Source: Nitrospirales bacterium
GTDB lineage: Bacteria; Nitrospirota; Nitrospiria; Nitrospirales; UBA8639
NCBI GenBank assembly: GCA_029261305.1
Contig: JAJDBO010000124.1
Coordinates: 1-9,415 of the forward strand
Length of the DNA: 9,415 nucleotides
Direction: 5' to 3'
How positions within the stretch are numbered: position 1 is the stretch's first letter; each line of letters opens with the position of its first letter. The position numbers and the translations under genes are program-made. The notes below the pieces were generated by a model. That model was not told where the DNA came from. It saw nothing but the letters and a program-made list of their open reading frames with translations, and made no database searches. Positions 7,986 to 9,415 of this stretch are shown here, piece by piece.

Positions 7986-8027
7986 AGGCGTTTCACTTGC
8001 CGTTCCAAACTTTGAATACGTTGTTGT

Positions 8028-8222
8028 TCAGGGGGTAATGGCCTTGCCCGTAGGCGTTCGACCCGCCGTTTCCGCCTCAACTTGCGCGACCCATCGTCGG
8101 AGCGCGGTCTCGCCGATCCCCAAGGCCTGACAGGCTTGGGCTATGGTATAGCCGTCTTTCTGGACTAGGGCTACGGCATCTGCTTTAAACGCGGTCGTAA
8201 ATGCTCGTCCTCCTCGCTTCAT
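8028..8222 (-). pseudogene. IS3-family OrfA (helix-turn-helix transposase subunit), truncated
   Basis: The frame encodes 64 residues: MKRGGRAFTTAFKADAVALV, then GYTIAQACQALGIG and ALRRWVAQ. This is the classic N-terminal helix-turn-helix of IS3 OrfA, which binds the terminal repeats. Full-length OrfA is about 95-100 residues. Here a run of five G at 8031-8035 (one base too many) shifts the frame into TGA at 8028. The lost continuation, PEQQRIQSLERQVKRLEM, is readable in the adjacent frame, where a TAA at 7976-7978 stands where IS3 proteins have a glutamate codon. The leucine-zipper part is therefore not made. Confidence 0.85.
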
Positions 8223-8385
8223 GTCTCACCTCATTTGGGTTGTTCTCCCACAACCTAAACTGGTGTCCAATTTCATTAGACCACTTCAAGGGTTACCGAG
8301 ATAAAGAGCGGGGCAACAGAATCCGAGGTATTGTCAGAGAGGTTTGATTGTTGAGGGAGGATGATCCGAAACGAGAGATAACATT

Positions 8386-9015
8386 ATGCAACAAAAATTA
8401 TTATGCAGTATTTGGTGCTTAGTCATGTTGTTCAGTGGCCCCGAGATTGTCCAGGCTCTGTCTATCACTGTGTATGTCGATCGCCCCAGCTGGGAAGGAG
8501 CGTTGTCGGGAACATTTTTCGAAGAGTCTTTTGGGGATGAAATATTGAACACCGAAATCACAGTGGTCTCTGATATGGGCATTGTTGATACGGGAAACGG
8601 GAGATGGTGGGATCGGACAAGTACGACCAATAATTGGAGTACCACTTTCAATTTTTCAAGCGAGATTTTCGCCTTTGGTGGGGAATGGGATTTGGCGGGA
8701 CCTAGCGGTCCCGGTCAAGGTCTCCTCGTTTCATTGCCGTATTCGACTGGTTCAACGCTATTAAGTATTGACCGATCCAATCCTGGCCAGTTTTGGGGAT
8801 TTGTGTCGGATACGGCCTTTAGCAGTGTGACTATCCAGGGTTGGAGACAATCTGGCTGGGCTGAAACTTATGAGATGGACAATCTTGTGTATAGCGTCTC
8901 GAGCAATTCTAATGAGCCGGTTCCCGAGCCAGGAACGTGGTTACTTTTCTTATCGGGAATTGTGGGATTGATTGTATGGCGGATCTGGAGTGGCCCTTCT
9001 AAACAATTTGAATAA
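8386..9015 (+). CDS. PEP-CTERM sorting-signal protein (exosortase substrate)
   Basis: The 209-residue protein has an N-terminal signal peptide (cleavage near VQA at residue 24). Its beta-rich body contains FAFGGEWDLAG, GFVSDTAFSSVTI and WAETYEMDNLVYS, a pattern common in PEP-CTERM secreted proteins. It ends in VPEPGTWLLFLSGIVGLIVW, i.e. the PEP box (residues 180-182) plus a transmembrane helix and a basic R199. Such proteins are exported and processed by exosortase (EpsH/XrtA type), often for biofilm or exopolysaccharide-associated surfaces. The tail after the helix, RIWSGPSKQFE, is longer and less basic than usual. The inverted copy downstream keeps the canonical RIRRSPTI form. The Shine-Dalgarno sequence is weak (GAGAG about ten bases before 8386). 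An IS3 relic ends 97 bases upstream, and no promoter is obvious in between. No exosortase gene is visible in the window. Confidence 0.88.
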   Translation: MQQKLLCSIWCLVMLFSGPEIVQALSITVYVDRPSWEGALSGTFFEESFGDEILNTEITVVSDMGIVDTGNGRWWDRTSTTNNWSTTFNFSSEIFAFGGEWDLAGPSGPGQGLLVSLPYSTGSTLLSIDRSNPGQFWGFVSDTAFSSVTIQGWRQSGWAETYEMDNLVYSVSSNSNEPVPEPGTWLLFLSGIVGLIVWRIWSGPSKQFE

Positions 9016-9061
9016 ATTGAAAATTTAGCCATCTAAATGGCGCAGGTGCCTGGATTTAAGA

Positions 9062-9107
9062 TATGAAACAGCCCTTGGATCATTCATGATCCAAGGGCTG
9101 TTTCATA
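9062..9107. terminator. Perfect 21-bp hairpin between convergent PEP-CTERM copies
   Basis: A 21-nt arm at 9062-9082 (TATGAAACAGCCCTTGGATC, then A) pairs without mismatch with 9087-9107 around a TTCA loop. It lies 47 bases past the stop of the PEP-CTERM gene and about 52 bases past the stop of the inverted remnant, so it probably ends both transcripts. No T run follows on either strand. T-rich stretches occur only inside the stem, so its termination efficiency is uncertain. Confidence 0.7.
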
Positions 9108-9158
9108 CCTTGAAGGCAGGCGCCTGCACCATCTAAATGGCTAAATTTCCAAAATTAT

Positions 9159-9237
9159 TCAAATTGTGGGGCTCCTCCTGATCCGCCATATTATCAATCC
9201 CACTATTCCCGATAAGAAAAGTAACCACGTTCCAGGC

Positions 9238-9239
<2 letters not shown>
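9159..9239 (-). pseudogene. 3' remnant of a second PEP-CTERM gene, truncated by an IS110 element
   Basis: On the minus strand the 26 codons before the TGA at 9161-9159 read EPGTWLLFLSGIVGLIIW followed by RIRRSPTI. This is a complete PEP-CTERM sorting signal with its basic tail. It is nearly identical to the end of the plus-strand gene at 8386-9015. Upstream (higher coordinates) the homology stops exactly at the stop codon of an IS110 transposase. The signal peptide and body are not adjacent; they would lie beyond the IS outside the window, if they survive. A 5-nt difference near the end gives it a different tail from the intact copy. Confidence 0.85.

Positions 9240-9415
<176 letters not shown>

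Noticed and set aside
8334..8651. 105-codon minus-strand open frame
   Set aside because: It is antisense to the PEP-CTERM gene, with no ribosome binding site or recognisable motif.

Overview
The window looks like accessory or gene-sparse chromosome from a Gram-negative bacterium that exports c-type cytochromes and uses the PEP-CTERM/exosortase sorting system. GC content is moderate. I lean towards Nitrospirota (Nitrospira-like) from the overall flavour: PEP-CTERM proteins, a giant secreted multidomain cytochrome, and strong AAGGAGG ribosome binding sites. There is no taxonomic marker, so this is a weak inference.

Layout. (1) 1-557, minus strand: a pterin-4a-carbinolamine dehydratase gene whose stop overlaps the start of a second gene running off the left edge. 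The 75 visible residues of that gene resemble the N-terminal cobalamin-binding domain of RiPP-maturation radical SAM enzymes. (2) 770-1129, plus strand: a small zinc-ribbon protein of unknown function, ended by a bidirectional terminator at 1215-1248. (3) 1278-1778 and 2043-6722, minus strand: a small histidine-rich exported protein, and a 1559-residue exported diheme protein. The large protein has a beta-propeller-like N-terminal region, a segment resembling the middle domain of hydrazine synthase alpha, a second CXXCH cytochrome domain, Ig/cadherin-like and fibronectin III domains, and five tandem 72-73-residue repeats. (4) 6723-7075: a gene-free stretch with short direct repeats. (5) 7076-8288: a decayed IS3-family element with recognisable terminal inverted repeats. 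Its transposase is destroyed by several frameshifts, two nonsense codons and a lost catalytic Glu. (6) 8386-9015, plus strand: a PEP-CTERM protein. (7) 9016-9240: a large palindromic region in which the 3' end of that PEP-CTERM gene and its downstream DNA recur in inverted orientation, around a perfect 21-bp hairpin. (8) 9238-9415, minus strand: the C-terminus of an IS110-family transposase, abutting the inverted PEP-CTERM remnant and apparently truncating it.

Functionally, most genes here encode exported proteins (diheme protein, His-rich protein, PEP-CTERM protein). The most unusual items are the hydrazine-synthase-alpha-like giant with its private C-terminal repeat array, the dehydratase/radical-SAM coupling at the left edge, and the IS110-truncated inverted PEP-CTERM duplication at the right edge. 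Three hairpins (1215-1246, 1963-1989, 9062-9107) share the same GCCCTTGG/CCAAGGGC arms and each lies at a gene 3' end.
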